42,115 bases of DNA from Woeseiaceae bacterium (GTDB lineage: Bacteria > Pseudomonadota > Gammaproteobacteria > Steroidobacterales > Woeseiaceae): positions 1-42,115 of the forward strand of contig JAHEFE010000025.1 in the NCBI GenBank assembly GCA_024640365.1, given 5' to 3'. The notes under the pieces are model-generated. The model was not told the origin of the DNA, made no database searches, and saw nothing but the letters and a program-made list of their open reading frames with translations. Below are positions 40,795 to 42,115 of the stretch, piece by piece; within the stretch, counting starts at the first letter, position 1; each line of letters opens with the position of its first letter. A program made the translations under genes and the position numbers.

Positions 40795-42115
40795 GTGAAA
40801 CGACTCGCTATACATTTGAATGACGCCGGCATTTCGGCCATGACAGAGCAGCAGCTCGTGTATCGTGCGCCCGGGTATGCGCTACTCGATGACAATCGCG
40901 TATTTACCGGCAACGACGCTTTTGCCCAGGCGCGTCTGCGGCCAAGACGCATTCAAAATCAATTTTGGTACGACCTCAATACGGAGCCGCTAGCGGACCT
41001 TCGCTTTGCTCATGTCAGTGCGGCGGATCTGGTCAGTCATCAACTGGAACAACTGTGGCACTCGCAGAGGAACAGCATAGATGAAGTGATTATGGCTGTG
41101 CCTCCTTATATGACATCGCAAAGCCTGAGTTTGTTATTGGGAATAGCCGCCGAACTGAAAATGCCTGTGATTGGCTTAGTGGACGCGGCGACTGCGGCAA
41201 CGCGGCGCGAGTACAAGGGCGGCGTGCCATTGCATATTGATATTGGCTTGCATGCGATTACCGTGAGCCGCATGGGACAGCCAGGCTCCGCTAAAGTGGA
41301 GCGTAGCGAGCTGCTGGAGGGCAGTGGACTTACGACACTCTACGATATATGGATTCATACTATTGCTGCGGCATTCGTACAGCAGTGTCGATTTGACCCA
41401 TTGCATACAGCGGAAACCGAACAATTTATGCTGAATCATTTACCTGCGTGGCTGGAAGTGGCCGCCAGGCAAGACCGGTTTTCGATAGGCATTGACGCCG
41501 GTGCAGCGAGTTATACGGCCGAGATCGACTCTCTTGACCTTGTCGCCGCAGCGGCTCCGGTTTACCAGAGTCTTGCCGGCAAGCTGATTGCCATGTGTCG
41601 TGCTGATGAGGTTCCGGCTTTGCAGCTCAGTAATCGTGTAGGCACTTTGCCGGGTCTCGCGGATTTCTTGCAGGCGCGAGTTGGTGGTGAGGTCTTCATG
41701 CTGGAGCCGGGGGCCACCTTAAGAGGCGCCCTCGCAAGAGTTCGCCGATCAGCGGATGCCAGTGGTGTAAGCCTGTTACGGCAATTACCCTGGGACCAGA
41801 CAGCTGCTGTTGTCACAACGAATCGAGATAATCTTGCCGGCAGCAGTGCGCCGACCCACTTGTTGGTTGGACACGATGCCTATTCGCTAGGCACTATCCC
41901 GCTGGTTATCGGAGCCCAGCCTGGAACTGTTGGCAGGGTCATCGACCTCGGCTCGGAATCTCCCGGTGTTTCGCGTAGGCACTGCGAGATAAAGCTCATC
42001 GGGCAGCAATGCTCGGTTGAGGACTTTAGTCGCTACGGTACTTTTCTCAACGGCCATCGAATTGATGGTTCGGCATTATTGCGCGGTGGCGATCTGCTTC
42101 GGGTCGGTTCGCCAG
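40795..42115 (+). CDS. Actin/Hsp70-like ATPase with C-terminal FHA domain, 3' truncated by window
   Basis: An open frame from GTG 40795, 21 bases after the channel gene, runs to the window end without a stop (at least 440 residues). Residues 95-160 resemble the actin/Hsp70 nucleotide fold: DEVIMAVPPYMTSQSLSLL, GLVDAATAATRR and PLHIDIGLHAITVSRMG (phosphate-2-like). The first phosphate loop at the very N-terminus is degenerate. From about residue 365 there is a canonical FHA domain: phosphothreonine-site VSRRHCEI, then DFSRYGTFLNG and GDLLRVG. The FHA part should bind phosphothreonine made by the upstream kinases. A multi-domain continuation past the edge is likely. Confidence 0.82.
   Translation, partial: MKRLAIHLNDAGISAMTEQQLVYRAPGYALLDDNRVFTGNDAFAQARLRPRRIQNQFWYDLNTEPLADLRFAHVSAADLVSHQLEQLWHSQRNSIDEVIMAVPPYMTSQSLSLLLGIAAELKMPVIGLVDAATAATRREYKGGVPLHIDIGLHAITVSRMGQPGSAKVERSELLEGSGLTTLYDIWIHTIAAAFVQQCRFDPLHTAETEQFMLNHLPAWLEVAARQDRFSIGIDAGAASYTAEIDSLDLVAAAAPVYQSLAGKLIAMCRADEVPALQLSNRVGTLPGLADFLQARVGGEVFMLEPGATLRGALARVRRSADASGVSLLRQLPWDQTAAVVTTNRDNLAGSSAPTHLLVGHDAYSLGTIPLVIGAQPGTVGRVIDLGSESPGVSRRHCEIKLIGQQCSVEDFSRYGTFLNGHRIDGSALLRGGDLLRVGSP

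Noticed and set aside
29924..42115. The array as a type VI secretion cluster
   Set aside because: Kinase, phosphatase, FHA and FGE parts are shared with T6SS control, but no TssA-M, ClpV, Hcp, VgrG or PAAR protein is encoded in the window. It could only be revised by sequence past the edge.

Overview
The window looks like a chromosomal segment from a marine or sediment gammaproteobacterium. I base this on the gene order hynS-isp1-isp2-hynL, known from purple sulfur bacteria such as Thiocapsa, on the proteobacterial type of 4-hydroxyphenylpyruvate dioxygenase, DgkA and DUF2461, and on mixed ATG/GTG/TTG starts with clear Shine-Dalgarno sites. A Woeseiaceae-like or Chromatiales-like host is a guess; no rRNA or tRNA gene is present to settle it.

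Region 1 (1-11318) is a [NiFe]-hydrogenase island. On the minus strand lies a tightly overlapping maturation operon read hypC-hypA-hypB-hypD-hypF-hypE; only the first 25 codons of hypE are inside the window. Divergently, on the plus strand, lie a maturation endopeptidase, a short HupH-C-like protein, the Tat-exported small subunit, Isp1 (cytochrome b type), Isp2 (HdrD-like iron-sulfur protein), the large subunit and a short HupE-like membrane protein. Together these give a membrane-bound group 1e type hydrogenase with its own electron-transfer module and almost all of its assembly machinery.

Region 2 (11384-20209) is mixed metabolism: a UbiA/MenA-type prenyltransferase, an FMN-dependent alpha-hydroxyacid dehydrogenase, 4-hydroxyphenylpyruvate dioxygenase, a cold-shock protein with a clear terminator, two conserved hypothetical proteins, a PQQ quinohemoprotein dehydrogenase with a C-terminal cytochrome c domain, and a leucine/valine-type dehydrogenase.

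Region 3 (20220-29827) is acyl-CoA and redox metabolism. A minus-strand nnrU-quinone oxidoreductase-peroxiredoxin operon diverges from an acetoacetyl-CoA synthetase-thioesterase-glpK operon. Then come convergent dgkA and a compact MaoC hydratase-SDR-thiolase beta-oxidation module that ends in a strong UUCG hairpin terminator.

Region 4 (29829-42115, running off the right edge) is the most unusual part. It is a same-strand array of a Ser/Thr kinase with four zinc ribbons, a PP2C phosphatase, a Ser/Gly-repeat lipoprotein, a second lipoprotein, a kinase-TM-repeat protein, an FHA-TM-PEGA-FGE protein, a small acidic exported protein, a MotA/TolQ/ExbB-like channel protein and an actin/Hsp70-like ATPase fused to an FHA domain. 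The parts suggest an envelope-spanning, phosphorylation-controlled and possibly proton-motive-force-driven machine. It resembles in design the threonine-phosphorylation control of type VI secretion (PpkA/PppA/Fha/TagQR), but no secretion core gene is visible. Its function is unknown to me.
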